Shown here: one piece after another, positions 38,971 to 46,844 of the stretch
Layout: every line of letters begins with the position of its first letter
Position numbering within the stretch: position 1 is the first letter of the stretch
Assembly: GCF_004365965.1 (NCBI RefSeq)
Contig: NZ_SOEB01000015.1
Location: forward strand, 1 to 64,000
Direction of reading: 5' to 3'
Length of the DNA stretch: 64,000 bases
Source: Rhodovulum visakhapatnamense
GTDB lineage: Bacteria > Pseudomonadota > Alphaproteobacteria > Rhodobacterales > Rhodobacteraceae
The notes under the pieces: generated by a model
What the model was told of the DNA's origin: nothing
Databases searched by the model: none
Seen by the model: the letters and a program-made list of their open reading frames with translations, nothing else
Program-made: the position numbers and the translations under genes

Positions 38971-39146
38971 TGGCAGGTCTCCTGGCTTGCGGGTCTCGGC
39001 CGATCCGCCCGCCTTCCCGGCCGGGCGGATGCCGGGGCCGGTGGCGGCTCGGGGCGGGGGCTCGCCGCTGACAGTTGCGGGGGCAGCGCCGGACTTGCAC
39101 CGGCTTCCCTTTTCACTCCCTTGCGGGAGCACCAGAACGCCTCTCA
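38971..39146 (-). ncRNA. Cobalamin (B12) riboswitch
   Basis: Read on the minus strand, the classical elements occur in order: GGTGCTCCC-type P2 start and a GGGAAGCCGGTGCAAGTCC block, then GGCGCTGCCCCCGCAACTGT, a GC-rich variable stem, and the B12 box AAGCCAGGAGACCTGCC (minus strand, about 38972-38988). These are the family's most conserved segments. Downstream, an imperfect hairpin (about 38829-38804) lies 28 bases before the GTG start of the cysteine-rich gene and may be the expression platform; it has no T-tract, so control may be translational. Confidence 0.95.
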
Positions 39147-39270
39147 TCAATGGGGACCGCGCCCGCCACTGTCAATGCGTCCCCCGGGGGCCCGACGCGC
39201 CGTGGCTCTTGCCAGCCCCCCCGGCACGGCGCTATCCCGTGACGATGAGGTCCCTTTCCCCAGACGCCAG

Positions 39271-40314
39271 ATGACCCAGCGAGAGGGCTTCACGCTCGGC
39301 TGCGCGACCGTTCTGCCCGGCACCCGCCGCACGGTAGACCTGCCCGTGTCGGTGCTTTCGGACCACACCCCCGTCACCATGTCGGCCCATGTCGTGCATG
39401 GCCGCCGCCCCGGCCCCGCGATGTTCGTGACCGCGGGCGTGCATGGCGACGAGGTGATCGGGGTCGAGATCGTCCGGCGGCTTCTGAGCCTGCCCGCGCT
39501 TGGCGCGCTGCGCGGCACGCTGATCGCCATTCCCATCGTCAACGCCTTCGGCTTTCTCAACCTGTCGCGCTACCTGCCCGACCGGCGCGACCTCAACCGC
39601 TGCTTTCCCGGGTCGTCGGGCGGCTCGATGGCCTCGCGGCTGGCGCATCTTCTGGTCGACGAGGTGGTCGCGCGCTGCGAAATCGGCATCGACCTGCATT
39701 CGGCCGCGGTCCATCGCACGAACCTGCCGCAGGTCCGCGTGGTGCCGGACGATCCCGAGCTGGCCCGGCTGGCGCGGGTCTTCGCCGCGCCGGTGGTGCT
39801 GACCTCCGAGGCACGGCATGGCTCGCTGCGCGAGACGGCAGCGCGGATGGGCGTGCAGATGCTGCTGTACGAAGGCGGCGAGGGGCTGCGCTTCGACGAG
39901 GTGGCGGTCAGGGCCGGGCTGTCGGGCGTACTGCGGGTGATGTTCGACCGGGGCATGATCCCGGCCAAGGGCGTGCCGAAGGCGCGGCGCGCGCCGCTCG
40001 ACTGCCGGGTGTCGCGCTGGCTCAGGGCGCCGCAGGGCGGGCTCTTGCGCACCTACCGGTCCGAAGGGGACGTCGTCGAGGCGGGCGATCTGCTGGCGAT
40101 GGTCTCGGACCCGTTCGGCGAGATCGAGGCCGAGATCCGCGCCTCGGAACCCGGCATCATCGTCGGCCGCGCCATCCTGCCGGTGGTGAACGAGGGCAAC
40201 GCGGTCTTTCATCTGGCCGCGATCGCGGCCGCCGACCGGGCCGAGGACCGGATCGGCACCTGGGCCAGCGAGGTCGCGGCCGAGCCGCTGTTTGACGAGG
40301 ACGAAATCCTCTAG
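39271..40314 (+). CDS. Succinylglutamate desuccinylase/aspartoacylase family protein
   Basis: A 347-residue M14-type zinc carboxypeptidase/deacylase. Zinc ligands lie in TAGVHGDEVIGVEI (His and Glu) and GIDLHSAAVHRTNLPQ (His). A C-terminal beta-barrel domain (TYRSEGDVVEAGDLLAMV) is typical of AstE/aspartoacylase-like proteins. Substrates in the family are N-acyl amino acids; N-alpha-acetyl-diaminobutyrate in ectoine breakdown is one known substrate of relatives, but nothing here fixes it. The ATG used begins the recognisable protein; its 5' region runs over the antisense of the riboswitch. There is no strong ribosome site. Confidence 0.8.
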   Translation: MTQREGFTLGCATVLPGTRRTVDLPVSVLSDHTPVTMSAHVVHGRRPGPAMFVTAGVHGDEVIGVEIVRRLLSLPALGALRGTLIAIPIVNAFGFLNLSRYLPDRRDLNRCFPGSSGGSMASRLAHLLVDEVVARCEIGIDLHSAAVHRTNLPQVRVVPDDPELARLARVFAAPVVLTSEARHGSLRETAARMGVQMLLYEGGEGLRFDEVAVRAGLSGVLRVMFDRGMIPAKGVPKARRAPLDCRVSRWLRAPQGGLLRTYRSEGDVVEAGDLLAMVSDPFGEIEAEIRASEPGIIVGRAILPVVNEGNAVFHLAAIAAADRAEDRIGTWASEVAAEPLFDEDEIL

Positions 40315-40332
40315 CCCGAGGGCATCGGGCCG

Positions 40333-41688
40333 TCAGGCCGCCTGGCGGCGGCGGACCACCGCCTCGAGCGCCGGATAGCGCAGCCCCAGCGTGACGCCGC
40401 GCGCGACATAGGACAGCAAAAGCGCCAGCCAGAGCCCGTGATTGCCGAAAAGCGGCAACAGCAGGGCCACGGCGGCGGCATAGATCGCGGCCGAGATCAC
40501 CATCATGTTGCGCATGTCCGCGGTCCGGGTGGCGCCGATGAAGATGCCGTCAAGCATCCAGGCGCCGATGCCCGCGACCGGGACGGCCACCATGTAGGGC
40601 AGGAACACCCGCGCCTCGGCCCGCACCTCGGGCGCGGTGGTCATCAGATCCACCAGGACCCCGCCCCATCCGGCGAAGACCGCGGCCAGAACCACGACCG
40701 ACAGCAGGCCCCAGAGGCTGGTCAGCACCGCGCTCCGGCGCAGCGCCAGCACAGATCCCGCGCCCATCGCCTGACCGACCAGCGATTCGGCGGCAAAGGC
40801 GAACCCGTCCAGCGCATAGGAGGTGATGTTCAGGAACTGCAGCAGCACCTGATTGGCCGCCAGCGACACGTCGCCGAAGCCCGCCCCGAGGAAGAGGAAG
40901 GACAGCACGATCCCCTGCAGCAGCAGCGACCGGATCAGGATGTCGCTATTCACCCCGGCGATATGGCGCAGCCGCACCCGGTCGAACACCCGCGCCCAGT
41001 CCCGCCAGGCGGTGCCGCGAAACGCGTCGCGGCAGAACCAGAGCCCCAGCGCCAGGCCAGACCATTCGGCCAGGAAGGTGGCCAGCGCCACCCCCGGCAC
41101 TCCCCAGCCCAGCGCCAGCACGAAAAGCAGGTCGAGCCCGACATTGAGCCCGTTCATCCAGAGCTGGATCGCCAGAACCGCGCGGGTGCGCTCCTGCCCG
41201 ATCAGCCAGCCGTTGATGCCGTAAAGCGCGATGGTGGCCGGGGCCGACCAGATCCGGATCGCCATGTACTGGCGCGCCATGTGCTCGACCTCGGCGCTGG
41301 CGGGGGCAAGGCCCAGCGCGGCGGCGATCAGCGGCATCTGCAAGGCCATCAGGGCAAGCCCCGCGACCAGCCCGATCATCAGCGCGCGCGACAGCATCGC
41401 GGCCACCTCGGCCGCATCGCCCGCGCCCCGCGCCTGGGCAGTCAGTCCGGTCGTGCCCATGCGCAGAAACCCGAACACCCAGTAGACCGAGGCCAGCGCC
41501 ACCGCGCCCACGCCGACCGCGCCGATCGGGGCCGCCGCGCCGATCTGACCGACCACGGCGGTGTCGACCGCACCGAGGATCGGAACGGTCAGGTTCGACA
41601 GCACGATGGGCAGCGCGATGGCCAGAACCCGGCGATGGCCGAGATCAGCGAGCGCGTCCCGGTCCGGGCGGAGCACCGCCTCAGCCAT
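40333..41688 (-). CDS. MATE family efflux transporter, DinF-like
   Basis: A 451-residue membrane protein with 12 predicted segments in two related halves. The DinF-branch opening is ALPIVLSNLTVPILGAVDTA, then GTTGLTAQARGAGD; the second half begins NSDILIRSLLLQGIVL. MATE pumps expel cationic drugs or organic compounds using sodium or proton gradients. The start overlaps the upstream thioesterase gene by eight bases, so three genes form one minus-strand unit. Confidence 0.9.
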   Translation of the reverse strand: MAEAVLRPDRDALADLGHRRVLAIALPIVLSNLTVPILGAVDTAVVGQIGAAAPIGAVGVGAVALASVYWVFGFLRMGTTGLTAQARGAGDAAEVAAMLSRALMIGLVAGLALMALQMPLIAAALGLAPASAEVEHMARQYMAIRIWSAPATIALYGINGWLIGQERTRAVLAIQLWMNGLNVGLDLLFVLALGWGVPGVALATFLAEWSGLALGLWFCRDAFRGTAWRDWARVFDRVRLRHIAGVNSDILIRSLLLQGIVLSFLFLGAGFGDVSLAANQVLLQFLNITSYALDGFAFAAESLVGQAMGAGSVLALRRSAVLTSLWGLLSVVVLAAVFAGWGGVLVDLMTTAPEVRAEARVFLPYMVAVPVAGIGAWMLDGIFIGATRTADMRNMMVISAAIYAAAVALLLPLFGNHGLWLALLLSYVARGVTLGLRYPALEAVVRRRQAA

Positions 41689-42190
41689 CGCGCGGCGGCA
41701 TCAGGAAATGGCCGGTCGCCTGCGCAAAAATCCGGGCGCGGTTGTCCTGCCAGGCCTCGACATGGACACTGGCATACCGCCGCCCCGACCGGTTGACGCG
41801 GGCCCTTGCATAGGCGTCGCGCGGCAGGCCGGGCCGCAGGTAATCGACGGTGAAGTCGATGGTCTTGGGCAGCCGCGGCAGGGTTTCGGGGGTCAGCGTC
41901 GCGGCATCGAGCATCCCGCGTTCGAGATCGTCCCAGATCATCGCCCAGGACAGCCCGACAATGGCCGTGACCTCTAGAAAGGCGGCGGTCGCGCCGCCAT
42001 GCAGCGCCGGCAGTTCGGGATTGCCGATCAGGGCCTCGTGAAATCCCAGAACGCCGGTCAGCTCGTCGCCGCGCCGGTCGAACGAGATCCCGAGGAAACG
42101 CGCATAGGGCAGCCCGTCGACCAGCGCAGACAGCGCCGCGTCGCGCCGCTGCTTGACGATCTGAACGGGTTCGGGCGCGGCGCGGCTCAT
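41681..42190 (-). CDS. PaaI-type thioesterase (hotdog fold), first copy
   Basis: A 169-residue single hotdog domain. The central helix is preceded by PALHGGATAAFLEVTA, the HGGxxA motif of PaaI/4HBT thioesterases, and ends with the strand YASVHVEAWQDNRARIFAQA. It hydrolyses some acyl-CoA; the substrate is unknown. It lies between a second thioesterase and the MATE pump with overlaps on both sides (four and eight bases). Confidence 0.85.
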   Translation of the reverse strand: MSRAAPEPVQIVKQRRDAALSALVDGLPYARFLGISFDRRGDELTGVLGFHEALIGNPELPALHGGATAAFLEVTAIVGLSWAMIWDDLERGMLDAATLTPETLPRLPKTIDFTVDYLRPGLPRDAYARARVNRSGRRYASVHVEAWQDNRARIFAQATGHFLMPPRDG

Positions 42191-42675
42191 TCGGCGCCTC
42201 CATCGGCGGTGAAGGTACCGGTCGCGGTCGCCACCGGATGGCCGCGGTCGTCATCGGTCGCGGTCGCCCGCACGAAGGCCACCGAGCGGGTCACATGATA
42301 GCATTCCGCCCGCGCCACCAGCCGCTGACCCGGGGTCGCGGCGCGCATGTAGTCGATCCGCAACGAAATCGTCGCCGTATGCGCCGGCCCTTCGGGATGG
42401 CTGAGAACGGCGGTGCCGCCGCAGGTGTCCAGAAGCGCCGAAACCGCGCCGCCATGGATCACCCCGTTGCGCGGGTCGCCCACCAGACGCGAATCGTAGG
42501 GCATCGACAGTTCGGCCCGGCCCTCGCCCAGCTGATCGATCCGCATTGCCAGCGCATGGGCATGGGGGATCTGCTCGATGAACCGCCGCGCCACATCCGC
42601 CTTTGCCCCTGCCGCCATATCTTCGGCGGCGTCCCGCGCCGCTTCCGGCGCCGCGTCCGAGCTGGTGTCGCTCAC
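42187..42675 (-). CDS. PaaI-type thioesterase (hotdog fold), second copy
   Basis: A 162-residue protein with an Ala/Asp-rich N-terminal tail of about 25 residues and one hotdog domain. Motifs: NGVIHGGAVSALLDTCGGTA and TISLRIDYMRAATPG. First gene of the thioesterase-thioesterase-MATE unit; the two thioesterases may form a heteromer. An 18-base perfect palindrome lies 74 bases upstream of the ATG. Confidence 0.86.
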   Translation of the reverse strand: MSDTSSDAAPEAARDAAEDMAAGAKADVARRFIEQIPHAHALAMRIDQLGEGRAELSMPYDSRLVGDPRNGVIHGGAVSALLDTCGGTAVLSHPEGPAHTATISLRIDYMRAATPGQRLVARAECYHVTRSVAFVRATATDDDRGHPVATATGTFTADGGAE

Positions 42676-43056
42676 CTCTGTCTCCTCTGGTCAACGCTCC
42701 GGTTATTGGGTCTGCCCCCCTGCCCTGCAAGTGTAAAAATCCGCAGGCTGTCGCCAATTGGCGACACCTGTCCGGCAGGACGACCGCGCGGTGGAAGCCC
42801 TGACCCGGATTGCCCGCATTTTCCGGGACTTCGCAGTCGTTCCGGCGCAATTCCGGGCAGTGACGGCCTGCGCCGCCGGTTCTGGACGGCACCATTCGTT
42901 CCGATTTTCGGAACCCCCGGAGGGCACCTGACGCTGCGGAACCGCCATTTTCGGCGGTGCGTCAAAAAACAAGCCTTATGAGGCATATAACCGAATTGAT
43001 CCGCGCCCCGGATTTGCCTTAGCTAGTAGCACGGAAGTGGCTGGTAGTTTTAGGCG
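42676..43056. other. Divergent intergenic region with palindrome and two hairpins
   Basis: 381 bases between the thioesterase unit (minus) and the first MerR gene (plus). It holds the perfect 18-base palindrome at 42749-42766, then two hairpins on either strand: GTTCCGA-TTT-TCGGAAC (42898-42914) and ACCGCC-ATTTTC-GGCGGT (42941-42958). No coding frame is convincing. Promoters for both directions must lie here. Confidence 0.55.
42749..42766. promoter_or_regulatory. Perfect 18-bp palindrome, candidate operator
   Basis: TGTCGCCAATTGGCGACA reads identically on both strands. It lies 74 bases before the thioesterase start and about 290 before the MerR gene, a natural operator position for the minus-strand unit. 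The protein that binds it is not identified. Confidence 0.6.
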
Positions 43057-43425
43057 ATGGCGGACGAACGTCTGAGTTTCAAGGAGATGTGCGCCCGGTT
43101 CGATGTGACCCCGCGCACGTTGCGGTACTACGAATACATCGAACTGCTGAGCCCCACCAAGGATGGACGCGCCCGCTTCTATGGTCCGCGGGAAGTGGCG
43201 CGCATGACTCTGATCCTCCGAGCACGCCGGTTCGGCTTCAGCCTCGAGGAAATCCGGCAATGGCTGCTGATCTATGACGAGCAGGGCAGCGAGGCGCAGA
43301 TGGCCGCGCTGGTCCAGATGGCCGACCGCCAGCTCGGCGTTCTCAGCGAACAGCGCGACCAGCTCGACAGCTCGATCGAAGAGCTGCGATCCTTGCGCGA
43401 CGCCGCATCCGCCGGCAAGATCTGA
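43057..43425 (+). CDS. MerR family regulator, first of a tandem pair
   Basis: A 122-residue MerR protein. Winged helix at about 5-72: FKEMCARFDVTPRTLRYYEY and RFGFSLEEIRQWLLIYD, then a coiled-coil dimer helix to residue 115. It has no C-terminal effector domain and no metal-binding cysteines. It is strongly similar to the next MerR gene, even at DNA level, so the pair arose by tandem duplication. Related short MerR proteins in proteobacteria (LiuR/PsrA-like context) control fatty or branched-chain acid catabolism; the downstream genes fit that. The ribosome site is weak. Confidence 0.85.
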   Translation: MADERLSFKEMCARFDVTPRTLRYYEYIELLSPTKDGRARFYGPREVARMTLILRARRFGFSLEEIRQWLLIYDEQGSEAQMAALVQMADRQLGVLSEQRDQLDSSIEELRSLRDAASAGKI

Positions 43426-43462
43426 CCTCTCTTCCCGTCTCGACATTTTGCGACGCAGCGTT

Positions 43463-43478
43463 ACGTTTACGTAAACGT
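43463..43478. promoter_or_regulatory. Perfect 16-bp palindrome between the MerR genes
   Basis: ACGTTTACGTAAACGT is a perfect dyad, flanked by TT on the left, 69 bases before the second MerR start. It resembles the TTTACGT/ACGTAAA-rich sites reported for MerR-type acyl-CoA catabolism regulators. It is the probable operator for one or both MerR proteins and the fatty-acid genes. Confidence 0.7.
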
Positions 43479-43546
43479 CAGCAGGCCTTGTCTTGCCGTC
43501 CGAAAGGGCGCAGGTCAGAGTTCTGAGTGACGTATCCGGACGACCA

Positions 43547-43948
43547 ATGACCGACGAGTTAATGACTATTCGCCAGATGTGCGATGCTTTCGAAGTGACC
43601 GCGCGCACGTTGCGGTTTTACGAGTCCAAGGAGTTGATCTCCCCCCTGCGCGAGGGCCAGCGGCGGCTTTACGGTCGGCGCGACCGGGCCAGGCTCAAGC
43701 TGATCCTGCGCGGCAAGCGCTTCGGCTTCAGCCTCGAGGAGATCCGGCAGATGCTGGACCTCTACGATCTGGACGACGGACAGGAGACGCAATTCCGTCG
43801 CACCTGCGAGCTGGCCCGGGAACGGCTGGCGGTCATGGAACGGCAACGTCTGGAACTGGACGACGCCATATCGGAACTGAAAGGCCAGATCTCCTGGGGA
43901 GAGAGGAAGCTGGCCGATTTCGACAAGAGGAAACCCGCCGCCGAGTGA
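43547..43948 (+). CDS. MerR family regulator, second of a tandem pair
   Basis: A 133-residue MerR protein: IRQMCDAFEVTARTLRFYES and KRFGFSLEEIRQMLDLYDLD, then a longer coiled coil than its neighbour (about residues 80-125). The start MTDELMTIRQ was chosen; an in-frame ATG five codons later is possible. It is separated by 36 bases from the acyl-CoA dehydrogenase gene, so it is likely cotranscribed with the fatty-acid genes. The palindrome upstream suggests autoregulation. Confidence 0.86.
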   Translation: MTDELMTIRQMCDAFEVTARTLRFYESKELISPLREGQRRLYGRRDRARLKLILRGKRFGFSLEEIRQMLDLYDLDDGQETQFRRTCELARERLAVMERQRLELDDAISELKGQISWGERKLADFDKRKPAAE

Positions 43949-43984
43949 CCGTTGCGGTTGGGATGACGTTCAAGGGAGGAACGC

Positions 43985-45763
43985 ATGCCGATCTACACTC
44001 CACCGACCGAGGACATGCAGTATCTGCTGCATGACGTGCTGAAGATCAGCGCGTCCGACATCCCCGGTTATGCCGAGCTTGACCCCGATTTCACCGGGGC
44101 GATCCTGGGCGAGGCCGGCAAGCTTGCCGCCGAAGTTCTGGCGCCGCTGAACGCGACCGGCGACGCCGAAGGCTGCCACTGGGACAATGGCGTGGTGCGC
44201 ACGCCCAAGGGCTTCAAGGACGCCTATGACCAGATCTGCGCGGGCGGCTGGATCGGGCTCGACATGCCCGAAGAGGTCGGTGGCCAGAACATTCCCTACC
44301 TGATCAACTCGGCGGTGGGCGAGATGTTCGTTTCGGCCAACATGGCCTTCAACATGTATCAGGGGCTGAGCCACGGCGCGATGTCGGCGATCCTCGCGCA
44401 TGGCTCGGACCAGCAGAAGGCGACCTATGTGCCCAAGATGGTCGCGGGCACCTGGTCGGGCACGATGAACCTGACCGAGCCGCAATGCGGCACCGATCTG
44501 GGTCTGATCCGCACCAGGGCCGAGCCGCAGGGCGACGGCAGCTATGCGATCACCGGCACCAAGATCTGGATCTCGGCGGGCGAACACGATCTGACCGAGA
44601 ACATCGTCCATCTGGTGCTGGCGCGCATCCCCGGCGGGCCCGAGGGCATCAAGGGCATCTCGCTCTTCATCGTGCCGAAATTCCTGCCCGACGAGGACGG
44701 CAACCCGGGCCGGCGCAACGCCCTTATGTGCGGCGGGCTGGAACACAAGATGGGCATCCATGCCAACGCCACCTGCGTGATGAACTACGACGGCGCGACC
44801 GGCTTTCTCGTCGGCGAGGAACACAAGGGCATGCGCGCCATGTTCACCATGATGAACGAGGCCCGCCTGGGCGTGGGCCTTCAGGGCTATGCGCAAGGGG
44901 CGGTCGCGTATCAAAACGCGCTGGCCTTCGCGCAGGAACGGCTGCAGGGCCGGGCGCTGGGCGATCCGTCCAACCCCGAAGGCCCGGCCGACCCGATCCT
45001 CGTGCACCCCGACGTGCGGCGCAACCTGATGGATCAGAAGAGCTTCCTCGAGGGCGCCCGGGCCCTGACTTTCTGGGGCGCGCAGATGATCGACCGCGCC
45101 CACCGGATGCAGGACCCTGACGCCGAGGCGATGATCTCGCTGCTGACCCCGGTCATCAAGGGCTTCCTGACCGACAAGGGATTCGAGACGACGGTGCTGG
45201 CGCAGCAGACCTATGGCGGCACCGGCTTCACCCGCGCGGCGGGCGCCGAGCAGTTCGTGCGCGACGCCCGGATCACCATGATCTACGAAGGCACCAACGG
45301 GGTGCAGTCGCTGGATCTGGTCGGCCGCAAGATCGGGCAGAATGGCGGCAAGGCGCTGATGGCCTTCTTCGACATGGTGAAGACCTTCGCCAAGGAGCAC
45401 GAAGCCGACGAGGCGCTGAAAGAGGGCTTCCTCGATCCGTTGAAGACGGCCTCGAAGGACCTGCAGGCGGCGGCGATGTATTTCATGGCCGAAGGCATGA
45501 AATCCCCGGCCAACGCGCTCGCGGGAAGCTACGACTTCATGCATCTCTTCGGCCATGTCTGCTTGGGTCTCATGTGGTCGAAGATGGCCGTGGCCTCGCA
45601 GGCGGCGCTGGCCGCGGGCCATGGCCCGCGCGCCTTCCACGAGGCGAAGCTGGCAACCGGGCGCTATTACATGGCGCGGCAATTGCCCGCCACCGCCCTG
45701 CATCTCGCGCGCATCCGCAGCGGGGCAGAGCCGGTCATGGCGCTCGACGCGGCGAATTTCTGA
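43985..45763 (+). CDS. Acyl-CoA dehydrogenase with C-terminal extension (DmdC/FadE-like)
   Basis: A 592-residue flavoprotein of the long form with an extra C-terminal domain. FAD-site blocks [20 protein letters not shown] and [10 protein letters not shown], the helix [18 protein letters not shown], and the catalytic base in [13 protein letters not shown]. Length and motifs fit the DmdC (3-methylmercaptopropionyl-CoA dehydrogenase) family of marine bacteria as well as fatty acyl-CoA dehydrogenases; sequence alone does not decide. GGGAGGAACGC precedes the ATG. First enzyme gene after the MerR pair. Confidence 0.92.
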   Translation: MPIYTPPTEDMQYLLHDVLKISASDIPGYAELDPDFTGAILGEAGKLAAEVLAPLNATGDAEGCHWDNGVVRTPKGFKDAYDQICAGGWIGLDMPEEVGGQNIPYLINSAVGEMFVSANMAFNMYQGLSHGAMSAILAHGSDQQKATYVPKMVAGTWSGTMNLTEPQCGTDLGLIRTRAEPQGDGSYAITGTKIWISAGEHDLTENIVHLVLARIPGGPEGIKGISLFIVPKFLPDEDGNPGRRNALMCGGLEHKMGIHANATCVMNYDGATGFLVGEEHKGMRAMFTMMNEARLGVGLQGYAQGAVAYQNALAFAQERLQGRALGDPSNPEGPADPILVHPDVRRNLMDQKSFLEGARALTFWGAQMIDRAHRMQDPDAEAMISLLTPVIKGFLTDKGFETTVLAQQTYGGTGFTRAAGAEQFVRDARITMIYEGTNGVQSLDLVGRKIGQNGGKALMAFFDMVKTFAKEHEADEALKEGFLDPLKTASKDLQAAAMYFMAEGMKSPANALAGSYDFMHLFGHVCLGLMWSKMAVASQAALAAGHGPRAFHEAKLATGRYYMARQLPATALHLARIRSGAEPVMALDAANF

Positions 45764-45904
45764 ACGGTGCGGCCCCTCGGGGCCGTCCCCCCCGCATCAT
45801 CGGACACGGATCATCGGATCACGGACATGCAGACGCGTCCTTGCCCGCGCCTTACCGTCCTGCCCTGCCCGAACGACAGCTGCCGGGCGGCCGGCGGTGC
45901 GTCT

Positions 45905-45932
45905 TGGGTATTTTCGCCAAGCAGAAGAGCCA
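45905..45932 (+). repeat. Short intergenic repeat, copy 1 (plus orientation)
   Basis: Reads TTGGGTATTTTCGCCAAG followed by CAGAAGAGCC. It has a small internal stem (CTTGG/CCAAG). The partner copy is at 46092-46119 on the other strand, about 22 of 28 positions alike. Confidence 0.65.
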
Positions 45933-46091
45933 GGGTCAGCCCCCCATCCCCGCGGCGCCCCCGGGCGGTGCCGGGCGGAAGCCGCGGGATGGAGGGCCTT
46001 CTCCTTGGGCGGTCATCGGCTCCCCAGCCTGTACCGCGCGCCCAGACTGCCCGAAGCCTCCCTAACGTAGGGTTATCCATAACGGCGTTTC

Positions 46092-46119
46092 GGGCTTCTT
46101 CTTGGAAAAAATACCCATG
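46092..46119 (-). repeat. Short intergenic repeat, copy 2 (minus orientation)
   Basis: On the minus strand reads CATGGGTATTTTTTCCAAGA then AGAAGCCC. It is the inverted partner of the copy at 45905-45932. AT-rich relative to its surroundings. Confidence 0.65.
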
Positions 46120-46188
46120 ACCCGACAGGACGAACAGGCGCGGCGCCAGGACGGCCCGCGCCCTCAGGACAGGAAGGACGCTCGGAAA

Positions 46189-46824
46189 ATGACGGTCAAG
46201 CTCTACTGCTTCGGGGAAAGCGGCAATGCCTACAAGGCGGCCCTGACCCTGACCCTCGCCGGGATCGACTGGACGCCCGTCTACGTCGATTTCTTCAATG
46301 GCGGCGCGCGGAGCCCCGAGTTTCTTGCGCTGAACCCGATGGGCGAGGTGCCCGTCATGGTGGCAGGCGATCTGGTTCTCAGCCAGTCGGGCGTGATGCA
46401 GGCCTGGGTCACCGAAACCACCGGCCGGTTCGGCGGGCGCGATGCAGCCGAGGCGCGCGAGGTGCTGCGCTGGATGTTCTGGGACAATCACAAGATGTCG
46501 GGCCAGGCCGGAAGCCTGCGCTTCATGATGAACTTCCTGCCCGAGGAGAAACGCCCGCATGAGGCGATCCGCTGGTTGTCCGGCCGGGTGACGGCGTCGT
46601 TGCAGACGCTCGAACGCGTCTTGCAGGACCGCGACTGGCTGGTGGGCGACGGCCCCACCACCGCCGATTTCGCCTGCTGCGGTTATCTGTTCTACCCCGA
46701 GCCCTTCGGCTTCGACCGCCGGGCCCTGCCCGCCATCGACGCCTGGCTCGGCCGGATCGAGGCGCTGCCCGGATGGAGACACCCCTATGACACGATGCCC
46801 GGCTCGCCCGCCGACCGGGCCTGA
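46189..46824 (+). CDS. Glutathione S-transferase family protein
   Basis: A 211-residue GST with an N-terminal thioredoxin-like domain (LYCFGESGNAYKAALTLTLA; LNPMGEVPVMV) and an all-alpha C-terminal domain (DRDWLVGDGPTTADFACCGY). The start used is the ATG after AGGAAGGA that begins the fold; a longer frame adds about 29 Arg/Gln/Asp-rich residues and was rejected. It lies between an acyl-CoA dehydrogenase and a thiolase, so may handle electrophilic by-products such as enals; this is inference. Confidence 0.85.
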   Translation: MTVKLYCFGESGNAYKAALTLTLAGIDWTPVYVDFFNGGARSPEFLALNPMGEVPVMVAGDLVLSQSGVMQAWVTETTGRFGGRDAAEAREVLRWMFWDNHKMSGQAGSLRFMMNFLPEEKRPHEAIRWLSGRVTASLQTLERVLQDRDWLVGDGPTTADFACCGYLFYPEPFGFDRRALPAIDAWLGRIEALPGWRHPYDTMPGSPADRA

Positions 46825-46844
46825 GAGTTCTATGAGGAGGACAT

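Larger units (their letters stand above)
45764..46188. other. Intergenic region with an inverted pair of a short repeat
   Basis: 425 bases with no credible gene. It opens with a GC hairpin (CGGCCC-CTCG-GGGCCG, about 45778-45793) just after the dehydrogenase stop, and contains two copies of a GGGTATTTT...CCAAG.AGAAG element in opposite orientation. The ribosome site of the GST gene is at the right edge. Confidence 0.55.

Noticed and set aside
42941-42958. Hairpin ACCGCC-ATTTTC-GGCGGT considered as a terminator
   Set aside because: It lies between divergent starts, where no transcript should end, and has no T-tract on either strand.
45767-46188. Short plus-strand frames in the gap before the GST gene
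   Set aside because: They are Arg/Pro/Ser-rich, overlap one another in several phases and lack ribosome sites; the gap is better explained by repeats.
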